A stretch of 64,000 bases of DNA from Paracoccus shanxieyensis (lineage in GTDB: Bacteria; Pseudomonadota; Alphaproteobacteria; Rhodobacterales; Rhodobacteraceae). The notes beneath the pieces were generated by a model that was not told the DNA's origin, made no database searches, and saw only the letters and a program-made list of their open reading frames with translations. The stretch is taken from contig NZ_WMII01000003.1 of NCBI RefSeq assembly GCF_009711265.1, positions 1-64,000 on the forward strand, written 5' to 3'. Made by a program: the position numbers and the translations under genes. Positions within the stretch are counted from its first letter, which is position 1. Every line of letters begins with the position of its first letter. Shown one piece after another: positions 8,681 through 17,781 of this stretch.

Positions 8681-8922
8681 TCAATACCTGGCCTTGATCT
8701 CGAAGCGGTTCGCAGTCAGTTCGGCCACCACCGCTTCGCAGTCAGGATAGGAATCCTGCATGGGGGGCAGCAGCAGCGCCAGCGGGGTGCCGGGGGTAAT
8801 ACGCTCGCCACCGACGATGCGGTCCCTCTGAGCATCAGGACATATTCACCCTCGCGCATCGAGCCGCTGCCGATTCGATACCGGACCTCTTCCACCTCGT
8901 CCGGGGTCAATTCGATGATCAT
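8681..8922 (-). pseudogene. Small conserved-looking protein downstream of integrase A, frameshifted
   Basis: The start is clear (ATG 8922, MIIELTPDEVEEVRYRIGSG, then REGEYVLML). At about 8825-8830 the frame must shift to continue as RDRIVGGERITPGTPLALLL and DCEAVVAELTANRFEIKARY before a stop at 8681. Both halves have strongly coding composition, so one gene of about 78 codons with a 2-base insertion in CAGAGGGA is likely. It starts only 10 bases after the integrase stop, so it belongs to the integrase operon. Family unknown; a helper of integration is possible but unproven. Confidence 0.55.
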
Positions 8923-8932
8923 GGCATCTCCA

Positions 8933-10861
8933 TCACAAGGGCAGGCGCGGCAGGCGCTCCAGGGCGGCCAGCTTTGCGGCAAGAGGCGATGTTTCCGTAT
9001 AGCGCTCCTCGGTGATCGAACTGCCGGCGTGGCCAAGGATGTCCTTGCGCACCTGGTCGGGCACATCGGTCAGACGGCCCAGTTGGGTGGCGACATAATG
9101 ACGGAACGAGTGAAAGGTCTTCTTGGCCCGATTCGCCGTAACTTGCCGATCGACGAGCTTGTTGAAGCGGTAATTGATCTTGTCCCCGAACTTGCCGCCT
9201 TCGTCGTCATCCGCAGCGTCCTCCACCGACGGCAGCGTTTTGGGACGCATGTCGGGGAACAGGTCGGCGTCTCGCCCGCCCTTGGCCAGACGGCTTTCGG
9301 CATGGTCCACCAAGCCCAGCTCGAGCAGCTCTGGGTGCAGCGGCAGGACCCGCGCCGAGGTCAGGTTCTTGAGGCCGCGGTTGCGGTTGATATGAAGCGT
9401 CATGCAGGGGATGCCTTCGACCGTTCCGATCTCCGCGGCCTTCAGCCCGGCGATCTCGCCGCGGCGCGCACCGCTCAGCGCGGCGATCAGGGGCAGCCAA
9501 TAAAACCCGTCCTTGGTCAGCATATTGCCCGGCTGTTGCCATCTTCCCGTGCTCTGAAAGCCGTGCCAGACGGGATGACGAAAGATCGCCTGCACATCCT
9601 CAGCGGTGAAGGGCGGACGGTCGTCCCGGTCGCGCTTGGTCTTGCGCTGCCTCAGGCTGTTCGGGTCAAGATCACCCAGGCCCCGGAAACCCTCGCTGCG
9701 TCCCTTGATCAGGAGCTGGCCGATGTAGTCGAGGTTGCGATTGATGGTGGTAGCCGACAGCCCGACTGGCTGGCCGCGCGCGTTTTCCAGGATGACGCGC
9801 AGGGGTTTGCCGCGATCCTTCGGCGATTTTCCGTAATGCACAGGAAGCAGCTGCAGTGTGTCGACGAATTTCGCGATATGCTCCTGGCGCAAGGCCCGCA
9901 CGTCCTCGACCCCCGTCGCTTCGACGAACAGGGCAAAGACACGAGTCATTTGCAGGATCATGCCGCCGGACATGCCTTGCCGGCGTTTCTGGTCCATCAG
10001 CCGCGCGACCAGTGCGGTCAACTGCGGATCATAGGCGGGCTGCTCGCATGGCACAGCATGGGCCGCCCCTGTATTGAGCGAAGCCCGTGCAACGGGTGCC
10101 GTTGCGACGGAAGGAGCCGAGGGTGTCGCCTCGGCACGGGCCGCAGCCTCGATAGCGACAGGAGGATCGCTGCAAACCTGCGCTCGGGCAAGCTCCGCCG
10201 CCAGATCGCTGGCTTGCTCTGTCACGGCCTGCTCGGCGCTCATGTCGAGCAGCGCCGCCCCACGGCCCCGATAATAGATCTGGCGCCCGTGCAGCAGTTC
10301 CAGAGGCGAGAACTCCTGCCTCTTCAGCTCTTCGCGCATCAGCCGCAGCGAGCGCGTGTTGAGCCCCTGGCGCGGATCCTCGGCATAGGTCCGGGCTTCC
10401 TGCTCCAGCACCGTCTGCACGGCGGCAATCTCGGCCTCGGTGCGACCCTCGTCTCGCATCGAGTCGCGGTCCTGGTCGGTCAGCGGGCAGGCCGAGGCGC
10501 CACGCTCTGCAAGCAAGGTCAGGGCCTTGCCAACTGCCCAGTCATAAGACTTCGCCTGCTGCCAGCTTCGCTCATGCCCGGCTTCGGCCGCAGCCAGGCG
10601 ACGGTTCTGGATCTTCTGGTGTTCGCGGGCGATGACCGCCCCCAGCAGCCGGCGGGCGTCTTCCTTGCTCAGCCCCTGATGGACCATGGCGTCAATCACC
10701 CCGCAGCTTTCTCCACCCAAGATTGCGGCAATCCGCCGGCCAATCAAGGGGTCCGAAGTGCGCAGGCTCAATTGCAGGACGCCGCCGCCCAGTTTTGCCG
10801 GCAGCCGTTTGCGCCAAGTATAAATGGCACCGCGCCGGAACGTGTGGATCTGAATCGTCAT
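8933..10861 (-). CDS. Tyrosine recombinase (integrase) of element A
   Basis: A 642-residue site-specific recombinase. The N-terminal 270 residues are a long arm-binding/unknown region (starts HTFRRGAIYTWRKRLP), then a core-binding domain (about 280-400), then the catalytic domain with Arg in ALSGARRGEIAGLK (about 465), His-x-x-Arg in HSFRHYVATQLG (about 584), DILGHAG, and the nucleophile Tyr in ERYTETSP (about 619). All key residues are present, so it should be active. It is clearly related along its length to the integrase at 40020-42017. Its 5' end lies 130 bases from the tRNA-derived repeat at 10993-11011, the expected attachment site. Confidence 0.9.
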   Translation of the reverse strand: MTIQIHTFRRGAIYTWRKRLPAKLGGGVLQLSLRTSDPLIGRRIAAILGGESCGVIDAMVHQGLSKEDARRLLGAVIAREHQKIQNRRLAAAEAGHERSWQQAKSYDWAVGKALTLLAERGASACPLTDQDRDSMRDEGRTEAEIAAVQTVLEQEARTYAEDPRQGLNTRSLRLMREELKRQEFSPLELLHGRQIYYRGRGAALLDMSAEQAVTEQASDLAAELARAQVCSDPPVAIEAAARAEATPSAPSVATAPVARASLNTGAAHAVPCEQPAYDPQLTALVARLMDQKRRQGMSGGMILQMTRVFALFVEATGVEDVRALRQEHIAKFVDTLQLLPVHYGKSPKDRGKPLRVILENARGQPVGLSATTINRNLDYIGQLLIKGRSEGFRGLGDLDPNSLRQRKTKRDRDDRPPFTAEDVQAIFRHPVWHGFQSTGRWQQPGNMLTKDGFYWLPLIAALSGARRGEIAGLKAAEIGTVEGIPCMTLHINRNRGLKNLTSARVLPLHPELLELGLVDHAESRLAKGGRDADLFPDMRPKTLPSVEDAADDDEGGKFGDKINYRFNKLVDRQVTANRAKKTFHSFRHYVATQLGRLTDVPDQVRKDILGHAGSSITEERYTETSPLAAKLAALERLPRLPL

Positions 10862-10913
10862 CGTCTTCCCCCGTTGGAGGAGCCGATTTCGCCAGCGTCA
10901 GGCATCACAAGTT

Positions 10914-10933
10914 TGGGTCAGATGTATGACCCA
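10914..10933. promoter_or_regulatory. Inverted repeat upstream of integrase A
   Basis: TGGGTCA-GATGTA-TGACCCA, seven-base arms, between the integrase start and the attachment repeat. Its core (GTATGAC) recurs near the other integrase, so it may be an arm-type or excisionase binding site. Confidence 0.5.
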
Positions 10934-10992
10934 CACATGCAACGCAGCACGCAGGGTGCTTTTATCCAAACAAAACCAATATGCTAGCTGAG

Positions 10993-11011
10993 TTTGGCTC
11001 CGGCGGTAGGG
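10993..11011. repeat. Internal attachment-site repeat (partial tRNA-Asn 3' end)
   Basis: TTTGGCTCCGGCGGTAGGG, identical and in the same orientation to 42137-42155, which covers the CCA end, acceptor stem and part of the T stem of tRNA-Asn. The match stops at 11011. This is the junction between elements A and B. Confidence 0.85.
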
Positions 11012-11347
11012 GCCGGAGAAAATGACCAAAGACAGCGAGAAATAGGCTTTTTAACGGGCAGCCGGTCGGTGAAAAACACGGTTGTCAGCGTTGTATGACA
11101 CCCGAATCGGCTTGTAGCAAGCCGGACGATACGCACACGACAGAGCCCACATTCATAAGTTGCTCGTGGGATCTTTGACATCTCTGCCATCTCGTCATCG
11201 ATAACGAGATCAAAGCCTTTTTACAGATTTCTTGTCCTCAAGTCCGCTGGTCCCAGCAACGGTCCGTCCCACCGAGTCCTGTTCGCATAGCGAAGCAAAA
11301 GGCCGGGCAAAGCCGGACCATGAGCGAGATTCAAAAATGCAGAGTGG
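11012..11347. other. Left end of element B, no gene
   Basis: A 336-base region. It contains TGTCA-N8-TGACA (11083-11100) followed by CCC, so GTATGACACCC matches the sequence at the right end (42068-42078) and could be an integrase arm site. A hairpin (ATCTCGT ... ACGAGAT, about 11190-11212) followed by AAAGCCTTTTT may be a terminator. No coding sequence is supported. Confidence 0.5.
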
Positions 11348-12475
11348 TCACTCCGCAGCGATCGGCGCGGCGGTTCTCTCCTCGATTAGCTCGCGGATGG
11401 TGCGTCCGATGGCACGCCCCAGAAGCGGAGGCACCGCGTTCCCGACCTGCACATATTGGTCTGTCTTGGAGCCTTGAAATTCGAACCAGTCTGGGAAGGC
11501 CTGAAGGCGCGCAGCTTCACGCACCGAAACGGCCCGGTCTTGCTCAGGGTGGATATAGGCACCCCAATGGATGTCGCACTTGGTCAGCACCGTGCAGGAC
11601 AGCCCATCCCAAGTCATCCGGCCATACCGTTTGGTATGATCGGACCGCTTCGCGCGCTTCATGCCTGCAGGAAGCAGGTCATGGGGGATGTCCCGCCAGC
11701 TGCCGCCCGGCGGGATATGCTGCAGGCGCTCGACATTGACCTTGCCCAGCCGGGGCGCGCCATGGTTCTCGACCGTCTTCTGGCCGCCACGGACAAACTC
11801 TTGGAACGCGCCTTTCGCGGCCTTGGTATATTTCGCGGTCCCGCCGTCCTCGCCGTTCTCCAGCGCAGGCAGGTCACCGATCGCCTCTTTGATCGTCGTG
11901 AAAGGTTGAAGGCCTGCGCCGTGGGTAGGTGCTGGATGGCGGATGGGGGAACCGATCCGATTGCCTATGAAGACCACCCGACGACGCTCTTGAGGCACGC
12001 CATACTCTTCGGCTTTGAGGACCTGTTCCTTGACCTCGTATCCGAGCGCGGCTAGCTCAGCCTTGATCGCCTTGACGGCTTCTCCACCGCCAATGGAGTA
12101 GATACCCATGACGTTTTCCATCACGATCCAATCGGGCTCCAAGCCCTTAACGATCCGGAGGTATTCCTTGAACAGTGTTGCACGTTTGTCATGCATGCCC
12201 CGCTGGTGGTTGTAGACCGAGTAGGCTTGGCACGGTGGTCCGCCAGCCAGAACGGTAAGCTCACCCCTCTTCAGACCGGTGTCCTTCATCAGACGTTCGA
12301 TGGTCACGTCTTCGATAGGTTCTCCGATGAATTTCGCATGTTTGTGCGTCTTTTCGAAGGTTTTTCCAGCCGCCTCGAAGAGATCGACCCCGGCCAGAAC
12401 CTTGAAGCCAGCCATCTCAAGTCCGGCAGACAGGCCGCCTGCGCCGCAGAAGAGATCTATCGCTGTCAAGGTCAT
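11348..12475 (-). CDS. DNA cytosine-C5 methyltransferase of a NotI-type RM system
   Basis: A 375-residue m5C methyltransferase. Motif I DLFCGAGGLSAGLE (residues 8-20), motif IV with catalytic Cys82 in AGGPPCQAYS, motif VI ENV (120-122), motif VIII QERRR (162-166), and motifs IX/X in the C-terminus (REAARLQAFPDWF; VQVGNAVPPLLGRAIG) are all present, with the target-recognition region at about 230-300. It lies 78 bases downstream of the endonuclease gene on the same strand, so it should protect the host site cut by that enzyme. The site itself cannot be read from sequence; NotI-family enzymes cut GC-rich 8-mers. Confidence 0.93.
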   Translation of the reverse strand: MTLTAIDLFCGAGGLSAGLEMAGFKVLAGVDLFEAAGKTFEKTHKHAKFIGEPIEDVTIERLMKDTGLKRGELTVLAGGPPCQAYSVYNHQRGMHDKRATLFKEYLRIVKGLEPDWIVMENVMGIYSIGGGEAVKAIKAELAALGYEVKEQVLKAEEYGVPQERRRVVFIGNRIGSPIRHPAPTHGAGLQPFTTIKEAIGDLPALENGEDGGTAKYTKAAKGAFQEFVRGGQKTVENHGAPRLGKVNVERLQHIPPGGSWRDIPHDLLPAGMKRAKRSDHTKRYGRMTWDGLSCTVLTKCDIHWGAYIHPEQDRAVSVREAARLQAFPDWFEFQGSKTDQYVQVGNAVPPLLGRAIGRTIRELIEERTAAPIAAE

Positions 12476-12553
12476 CTTATCCGCCTATCCGCCATTTGTT
12501 CTTGTTTTGTTTTTAGTGAGGCTCTATCACCAAACCATGAATCATGCAACGAT

Positions 12554-13576
12554 TTATGGCAAGATTTTTCCGCGTATCCGGGCCTCGAACTCTTCCAACG
12601 AGACCGCTTCCCCCCCGGTGAGACCCTCAATGGCGCTCTCTAGGGTGGTGCCAAATTCGTCCACGATCTCTAAACGATACAGGTCGTCGCCGGGTTGCCG
12701 GCGGAAGTCGGCAAGGAACCAAACGACATCGCAGTTTGACAGGTGTTCGACCCGCTTCATCTGGCCCATCGACATAAAAAACGCCATATCGACCAAGATT
12801 GCCATCTTTTTTCCCCAGCGCCGGAGCGTAGGGACCTTGATCTGCAGCTGAGGCATCAGCCGCTTCGGTCCACTGCTTCTATAGTCTGGGCGCCGACCTT
12901 CGACAGGCATAGCCGCGACTCCTTGATGTTCCTGGATGTCACGGAACTCAATTGCCATTTCACGGCCTGAAAAATAGACGGCTTGGATTTCGACGGCACA
13001 CCATTTCATGTCGCCGCCCGGAGGGAGGTTATCGGCGACAAGAATCATGTCGATGCGACCGACATCCTCCCCAGCGACGCTGTCTAGGTTGCCTGTCGAT
13101 TCCAAGAAGCCAACCTCGCCAGCCTGAGTCGGGGCGGGGTCACCCAGCAGGCGCTCACCGATATGCCTGAAGGCGGCGTTATCTTGATGAAATCGGTATG
13201 GGCACAGGGCGCGGATCATCCCGCGAGCGCCCTCTAAAGGTCGGAATGGCCCGTCATCGTCGGTATATAGCCGAAGGGAACAGACGCCACCAGGCTTCGT
13301 GCATGTCGGATGCATGACGTCCGTTCGGAACGGGCATGGCTGTTCGCCATCCTGTTGCCGGTCCATCAGGGCTGTCAGGATGTCGAGGCGGCTCATTTCT
13401 CGCTCAGACAGGACCCCGAGTGCGGCCTTCTCTTGGAGTGCGATGAGACGGTTCACATCGACCTTCTTCATCGTGTGAGACCCGACCTTGTGCTGGGCCA
13501 GGCGAACGCGATCCAGCGGCAAAATGTCCATAAAGGGCTTACCATACCACTCTGCAATATGAAATCGTTCCGCCAT
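12554..13576 (-). CDS. NotI-family type II restriction endonuclease
   Basis: A 340-residue endonuclease with the NotI family hallmarks. The N-terminal FHIAEWYGKPF (residues 5-15) is followed by four Cys that would form the structural iron site (C81 in CPF, C92 and C99 in PTCTKPGGVCS, C125 in LCPYRF). The PD-(D/E)XK nuclease core is D176 in GRIDMILV with E196-x-Q198 in CAVEIQAVYFSG. NotI itself uses E-x-Q in place of E-x-K. It is paired with the C5 methyltransferase immediately downstream. Start ATG 13576 places the IAEW motif at the N-terminus as expected. All key residues are present, so the enzyme is probably active. Confidence 0.85.
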   Translation of the reverse strand: MAERFHIAEWYGKPFMDILPLDRVRLAQHKVGSHTMKKVDVNRLIALQEKAALGVLSEREMSRLDILTALMDRQQDGEQPCPFRTDVMHPTCTKPGGVCSLRLYTDDDGPFRPLEGARGMIRALCPYRFHQDNAAFRHIGERLLGDPAPTQAGEVGFLESTGNLDSVAGEDVGRIDMILVADNLPPGGDMKWCAVEIQAVYFSGREMAIEFRDIQEHQGVAAMPVEGRRPDYRSSGPKRLMPQLQIKVPTLRRWGKKMAILVDMAFFMSMGQMKRVEHLSNCDVVWFLADFRRQPGDDLYRLEIVDEFGTTLESAIEGLTGGEAVSLEEFEARIRGKILP

Positions 13577-13970
13577 AGCCGCCCCGAGAATCTATTCCCT
13601 TTCAACTGAGACGCTAAGGTCGCTCAGGTCAATCGCATAGAACCTATTTCATCTTTTGCTCTTCGCGGCATTTCAGCTGCTCTGCATGACCCGCCCGCCG
13701 CGGATTTCCCTTTCTGTGATGTAGAGGTCTGGCAAGGCATTCATATCGCTCCCGCGGCAGGACCGGCTATCGTCGACATCGTGGCTAAGTTCCCGATAAG
13801 CCTGTTTAACTATGGCTTCCGAAACGCTACACGTGACGTCCACGCCACGCGAAGCCTTTACGGGCGTGCGTCGATGCTGCAGCTGTAAGTCGCCCGTCCA
13901 GTTCGGGTAGCGGCTTTGGGGCTTATCGCTTAAATGCCTTGAGTTGGAACGCGTCTAGTGAGCCTTCGCT
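13577..13970. other. Intergenic region upstream of the endonuclease
   Basis: About 390 bases, AT-richer than its surroundings. It should hold the promoter of the restriction operon. Short frames here are interrupted by stops and I see no gene, RNA or repeat. Confidence 0.45.
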
Positions 13971-14303
13971 TTACCCGAACGCGTTAACGGTAACCCGCAT
14001 AAGATCATCGAGCACCTTCCTCTGGAACTCTTCTCTGATCTGGCCGTCGACGGAGAGGATTGTGATCTTGATCTGCAGCTCGGCGCAGCTGTTTGCCGGG
14101 GTCTCGGCGATTTGGGCTTCGATGGCGGCGATGCGGGTGGCGAGGTTGGTCATGGCGGCGAGGTGGGCTTGGCCGGTTGCCGTGGCGTAGCCTGCGGTGG
14201 CGGCGTGGCGGTCGTGACGGGCGTGGGTGGTCCAGGCGCGCTGCCAGTCGGCGAGGGCGGTGTTGAAGATCTGGCGCGGGGTTTGGGGCCGCGGTTTGGG
14301 CAT
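13971..14303 (-). CDS. Small helical protein, paralog of 34874-35302; last gene of protease operon
   Basis: A 110-residue protein of unknown function. It has a Pro/basic N-terminus, then a long predicted helix (AGYATATGQAHLAAMTNLATRIAAIEAQIAE) and a conserved end CAELQIKITILSVDGQIREEFQRKVLDDLMR. The last part aligns with LAELRLKIALLSLDGQLRPEFEAGVLADALR of the protein at 34874-35302, so the element holds two members of one family. It follows the FtsH-like protease gene by 93 bases on the same strand. A substrate, adaptor or regulator of the protease is possible; this is inference. Confidence 0.62.
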   Translation of the reverse strand: MPKPRPQTPRQIFNTALADWQRAWTTHARHDRHAATAGYATATGQAHLAAMTNLATRIAAIEAQIAETPANSCAELQIKITILSVDGQIREEFQRKVLDDLMRVTVNAFG

Positions 14304-14396
14304 GGGGCACCTCGCCGTTGCTGGAAGGGATGATGTGGAAGAAGAGAAGTGCTTTGGTGCTTTGATCGGTCCGGACTGGTTGTCGCGTGGCGCTTC

Positions 14397-16499
14397 TCAG
14401 CCTGTTTGGCAGGCCGGAGGCTGAGAAGCCGCGACTGGCGACGGCCCGCTCTCCGGCGCGTGCGTTGCGACCACTTCCTCACCCGTCCTGACCTTCTCGA
14501 GCCACTCTTCTGCCTCTTGTCCGGAGAGTTCGCGGCGGGTGGCGAGGGTTTGGGCCATGTCCTCGAGCAGGGTGCGGTGCGGGGTCAGGATCGCCAGCGC
14601 CTGCGCCTCGGCGGCCTCGATGCGGGCGCGCAGGCGGTGGCGTATGGCCTTGTCGTGCAGCCAGTCGGTGGTCTCGCCGAGCCAGAGCGGGCCCTCGGCG
14701 CCGAGGCCGAAGCGGGTCTCGATGGCCAGCGCGACACGGGTCGCCAGAGCCAGATCGGAGTCGTCGGGGCCGCCAGCGCCCGAGGTGACCGTGCCATAGA
14801 CCAGCCGCTCGGCGGCGCGGCCGGCCATGAGTTCGGCCAGCAGATCGCTGTGATCGGCGATCAGGCCGGCGCGCGGGGCGCGGCGGATGCGGGTCTGGCC
14901 GCCGGTGCGCTTCAGCGCAATGTGCTGGATCTGGCCATGGCCGAGGGCGGCCGTCACCAGCGCGTGGCCGCATTCATGGATGGCGATGCGCCGCGTCATC
15001 GCGGGATCGTCGTCGGCGCCGAAAGCCGCGCGCAGGTCATCGGACGTCAGCGGGCGCCCGGCGCGGCGGGCCTCTCCACGCAGGCCCCGCAGCGCGGCGT
15101 CCAGATCGGCCATGCTGTGGCCGACGGCGCGCTGCGCCAGATCGCGGATCTCGGGCTCGGGCAGGTTCAGATGGCGGCGCAGCACGCCCGCCAGCGTGGC
15201 GGCATCGGGCAGCGGCACGGTCAGGCGCAGGTCAAAGCGGCCCGGGCGCAGCACCGCCGGATCGATCAGATCGGGGTGGTTGCAGGTCGCGACCACGACC
15301 ACGCCCTCGTCGCGCGCGATGTCGTCCATCAGCGCCAGGAAGGCGTTCACCACCATGACGCGGTAATTCTGGTGCGGGCCGCGATCCGCGCGGGTGCCGA
15401 CAGCGTCGAGCTCGTCGAGGATCAGCATGGCGGGGGCGCGGCGGCGGGCCTCGGCAAAGCTGGCGCGCATGGCCTTCAGCATATCGCCGAGATGACCTGC
15501 GGCCTGCCATTCGCCGAAACTGGCCGGGATGGCGGCAAAGCCCGCAGATCGCGCCATGGCCTGCGCCAGCCAGCTTTTGCCGGTGCCGGGCGGGCCGTGA
15601 AAGAGCACCGTCCGGGTCAGATCATGCCAGCCAAGCGTGCCCGCGCGCCAGAGCTGCAGATCGGCGACCATGGCGCGGGCGGCACTCAGCGCCGGGCTGT
15701 CGCCGCCAATGTCGTCAAGATGCGGCGGGTCATCGGGAGCCCGCTCGCGCGTCGCGCGCAGGGCGGCGAGATTGTGCGCGACCTCGGCCACCGTGGCGCC
15801 GCGCAGGGCGATCAGCAGATCGGCCATGCCGGGGTGAAAGCCGTTCATCGCCATCTGCAGCGCGGCGCTGTCGCCGGGCCTGGCCGGCGGATGGGTGCGG
15901 GCCAGCAGCGCCTGCAGGATCTGCGCGTCGACGGGGGCGAAGTCGATCACCTGCATGCGGTCCTGCAGCCGCGGCTCGGGCAGCGCGCCGCCGGCCAGCA
16001 CGATCAGCAAAGGCGCGGCGCTGTCAAAGCCCACCATCAGCAGGCGCGCCAGATCGGTGGGGCGATCGCCGCTGCCGATGGGGATCAGGCGCAGGCAGCG
16101 CGGCGGCAGGCGCCGGATCGGAAAGCTGTCCAGGGGCTTTTGTTCGCGGATCTGCCAGATAGCGGGCAAGAGGCAGGGCAGGATGTAGTGCAGCGCGGGC
16201 CAGTCTTCAGCGGTGACCCCGCGCAGGAGCGTGATGGCGTTTGGCGTGATCGCGGCATTGACGGCGGCCTGGCTGCCGAAGCTGGCCGCAAGGCGCAGGC
16301 CCGTCAGCAAGGTGTGGCTGGTCAGCGCCGGTGGCCTCGGGTCTGACATGCGGGCGGGGTCATCGTCGGTGGCACCCGCGTCAGGGTCCGGCAGATCCTC
16401 GTGATCCTGCAGACGCTGCAGGAGTTTATGGGCGAGATAGCTCCAGCCGGGTTGGCCGGATTTGGCGGGTTTCTTCGGGGCGGGTTGATGCTGGGTCAT
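14397..16499 (-). CDS. Soluble FtsH-like AAA+ zinc metalloprotease
   Basis: A protein of about 700 residues combining an AAA+ ATPase and an M41-like protease. Walker A is GPPGTGKS (302-309), Walker B LILDELDA (359-366), sensor/second-region-of-homology ATCNHPDLIDPAVLRPGRFDLRL (404-425) with the Arg fingers, and zinc site HECGH (508-512). A downstream Glu/Asp-rich segment (GAGGPDDSDLALATRVALAIETRFGLG) resembles M41 proteases. Unlike FtsH, there is no N-terminal membrane segment. Instead 260 residues of unknown type (DWPALHYILPCLLPAIWQIREQ; DRMQVIDFAPVDAQIL) probably select substrates. Start ATG 16499 is chosen because residues upstream of it look non-coding. It lies between the zinc-ribbon gene and the small helical gene on one strand. 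Confidence 0.85.
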   Translation of the reverse strand: MTQHQPAPKKPAKSGQPGWSYLAHKLLQRLQDHEDLPDPDAGATDDDPARMSDPRPPALTSHTLLTGLRLAASFGSQAAVNAAITPNAITLLRGVTAEDWPALHYILPCLLPAIWQIREQKPLDSFPIRRLPPRCLRLIPIGSGDRPTDLARLLMVGFDSAAPLLIVLAGGALPEPRLQDRMQVIDFAPVDAQILQALLARTHPPARPGDSAALQMAMNGFHPGMADLLIALRGATVAEVAHNLAALRATRERAPDDPPHLDDIGGDSPALSAARAMVADLQLWRAGTLGWHDLTRTVLFHGPPGTGKSWLAQAMARSAGFAAIPASFGEWQAAGHLGDMLKAMRASFAEARRRAPAMLILDELDAVGTRADRGPHQNYRVMVVNAFLALMDDIARDEGVVVVATCNHPDLIDPAVLRPGRFDLRLTVPLPDAATLAGVLRRHLNLPEPEIRDLAQRAVGHSMADLDAALRGLRGEARRAGRPLTSDDLRAAFGADDDPAMTRRIAIHECGHALVTAALGHGQIQHIALKRTGGQTRIRRAPRAGLIADHSDLLAELMAGRAAERLVYGTVTSGAGGPDDSDLALATRVALAIETRFGLGAEGPLWLGETTDWLHDKAIRHRLRARIEAAEAQALAILTPHRTLLEDMAQTLATRRELSGQEAEEWLEKVRTGEEVVATHAPESGPSPVAASQPPACQTG

Positions 16500-16629
16500 G
16501 GGTGGTGCCTCGGCATGGAAGGATGGGCCGCGCCGCAAACGGGCGGTGCGGAGGATGGTTGGGGCACAATCGCAGGCGGGGAATTTGACGCGATCGACAG
16601 CTTGCGGGCTGTTGCGATGAAGACCGTGG

Positions 16630-17565
16630 CTACATGCAGCCTGACTTTGCGTCCAACTCTGCCGCAATGCGGTCGAGTTCGGCCTCGAGCACCGGAAGCA
16701 GGCCCGGGCGATAGATCTCGCGCACCACATTCATCGCGCCTGCGAGTTCGGCGGCGGGCACCACGGCCTCGGGATGGGCGCGGATCAGGCGGCGATGCGC
16801 GGCCTGTTCCGCCCTGCAGGCAAGATGGCCCGACGCCATGGCCAGCACGCGCAGCACCTCGACCTGCGCGTCACGCGGCAGGCCCAGCTGATGGCGGTGG
16901 CGCTTGACCGGATGCGCGCTGTAGCCGAGCTTGAGATATTGTCGGGCGGGACAATCCGTCGTCGCGGGCAGGAAGATGCGGAAGAGATAAAGGAAGCTCG
17001 GCTTCGCATTCCAGCCCCGCCCGCAGCCGGCGCAATCGCATTGGCCCCAGAGCATATTGGCCTGCGCAATCCGCTGCACATGTCCGCAATGATGGCGATA
17101 GAGCCGGTAGTTCGGCTGCCCTGAGGGGCAATGCCCGAGCCGTTCCCAGCCAAAGCGCCGCGCCTCGCTGGCCTCACGCTCTGCGTGGCAGGTCTCGCAG
17201 CGCAGCCCGGTCTGGCCCTTGGCGACGCGGTCGATCAGCTCGAACTGGCGCGTCAGGACATGCCCGCAGGGCGCGCGGAACCGGCCATAGCCGCGCCGGT
17301 CCGGATCCGGGCCGAGGAAGCTGACGCCCGCCGCTACGGCGACCGCACTGCGCCGCGCCGCCAAGCAATGCGGGCACAGCGGCTGGTGCCGCATCAGCGT
17401 GAACAGTTTGGTGGTGAAGGCGCCGCTGCAGTGTCGGCAGCGCAGCTGCAGATGAAAGCGGTCGTGGATGCGGGCGATGAGGTCAAAGCCCTTGGCCGCC
17501 GCCACGGCGCGCCAATGCGCATGGACCGGGCCGGGGAAAGCGGGTGTGTGGTTGAGCGTGGGCAT
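16630..17565 (-). CDS. Multi-zinc-ribbon protein with GIY-YIG/T5orf172-like C-terminal domain
   Basis: A 311-residue protein with three metal-binding modules: C43xxC46 with C64xxC67; C100-G-H with C123xxC126; C160-G-H with C176/C178 and C181. A C-terminal domain follows (about 191-255), FLYLFRIF...YLKLGYSAHPVKRHRHQLGL, that resembles the GIY-YIG-related T5orf172/MUG113 fold (aromatic-h-Y, K-h-G-Y-S, R...Q). That combination suggests nucleic-acid binding and perhaps nicking. GGAGG lies directly upstream of the ATG at 17565, so the longer frame is not used. It precedes the FtsH-like protease gene by 130 bases on the same strand. Role unknown. Confidence 0.7.
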   Translation of the reverse strand: MPTLNHTPAFPGPVHAHWRAVAAAKGFDLIARIHDRFHLQLRCRHCSGAFTTKLFTLMRHQPLCPHCLAARRSAVAVAAGVSFLGPDPDRRGYGRFRAPCGHVLTRQFELIDRVAKGQTGLRCETCHAEREASEARRFGWERLGHCPSGQPNYRLYRHHCGHVQRIAQANMLWGQCDCAGCGRGWNAKPSFLYLFRIFLPATTDCPARQYLKLGYSAHPVKRHRHQLGLPRDAQVEVLRVLAMASGHLACRAEQAAHRRLIRAHPEAVVPAAELAGAMNVVREIYRPGLLPVLEAELDRIAAELDAKSGCM

Positions 17566-17781
17566 GAAGGATCCTCCCGTGCAGCGGGATGCGTGGGCGC
17601 GCGGGGCTGCGGCGAGGCGCAGCCCGGGGCGGGAAACCTGGGAAGGGTTTGCGTGCTGAAGGGCTTGCGACGGTGCGACATGGCTGGGGTGGGAAAGCCC
17701 GTGCCGTCGTCCGCTGACCATAACCAGATGGACTGAGCCTTGGTTCGGACCGCGCGGATTCAGGCTGCCGAAGGTCGGACG

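Larger units (their letters stand above)
1..11011. mobile_element. Element A: second, more decayed integrative element (left end outside window)
   Basis: It ends at the internal attachment repeat 10993-11011 with its own integrase (8933-10861) facing inward, in the same arrangement as element B. It carries a ColE1-like mobilization operon, ietAS and two IS elements. Several genes are broken (ietS, two-HTH gene, old integrase, small gene after the integrase), so it appears older than element B. The distal repeat must lie left of position 1. Confidence 0.65.

Noticed and set aside
8915..10987. 690-codon plus-strand open frame
   Set aside because: It lies opposite the integrase gene, which has all catalytic motifs; the antisense frame is a GC-rich shadow.
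14349..16346. 665-codon plus-strand open frame
   Set aside because: Antisense to the AAA+ metalloprotease, whose Walker and HExxH motifs are certain.
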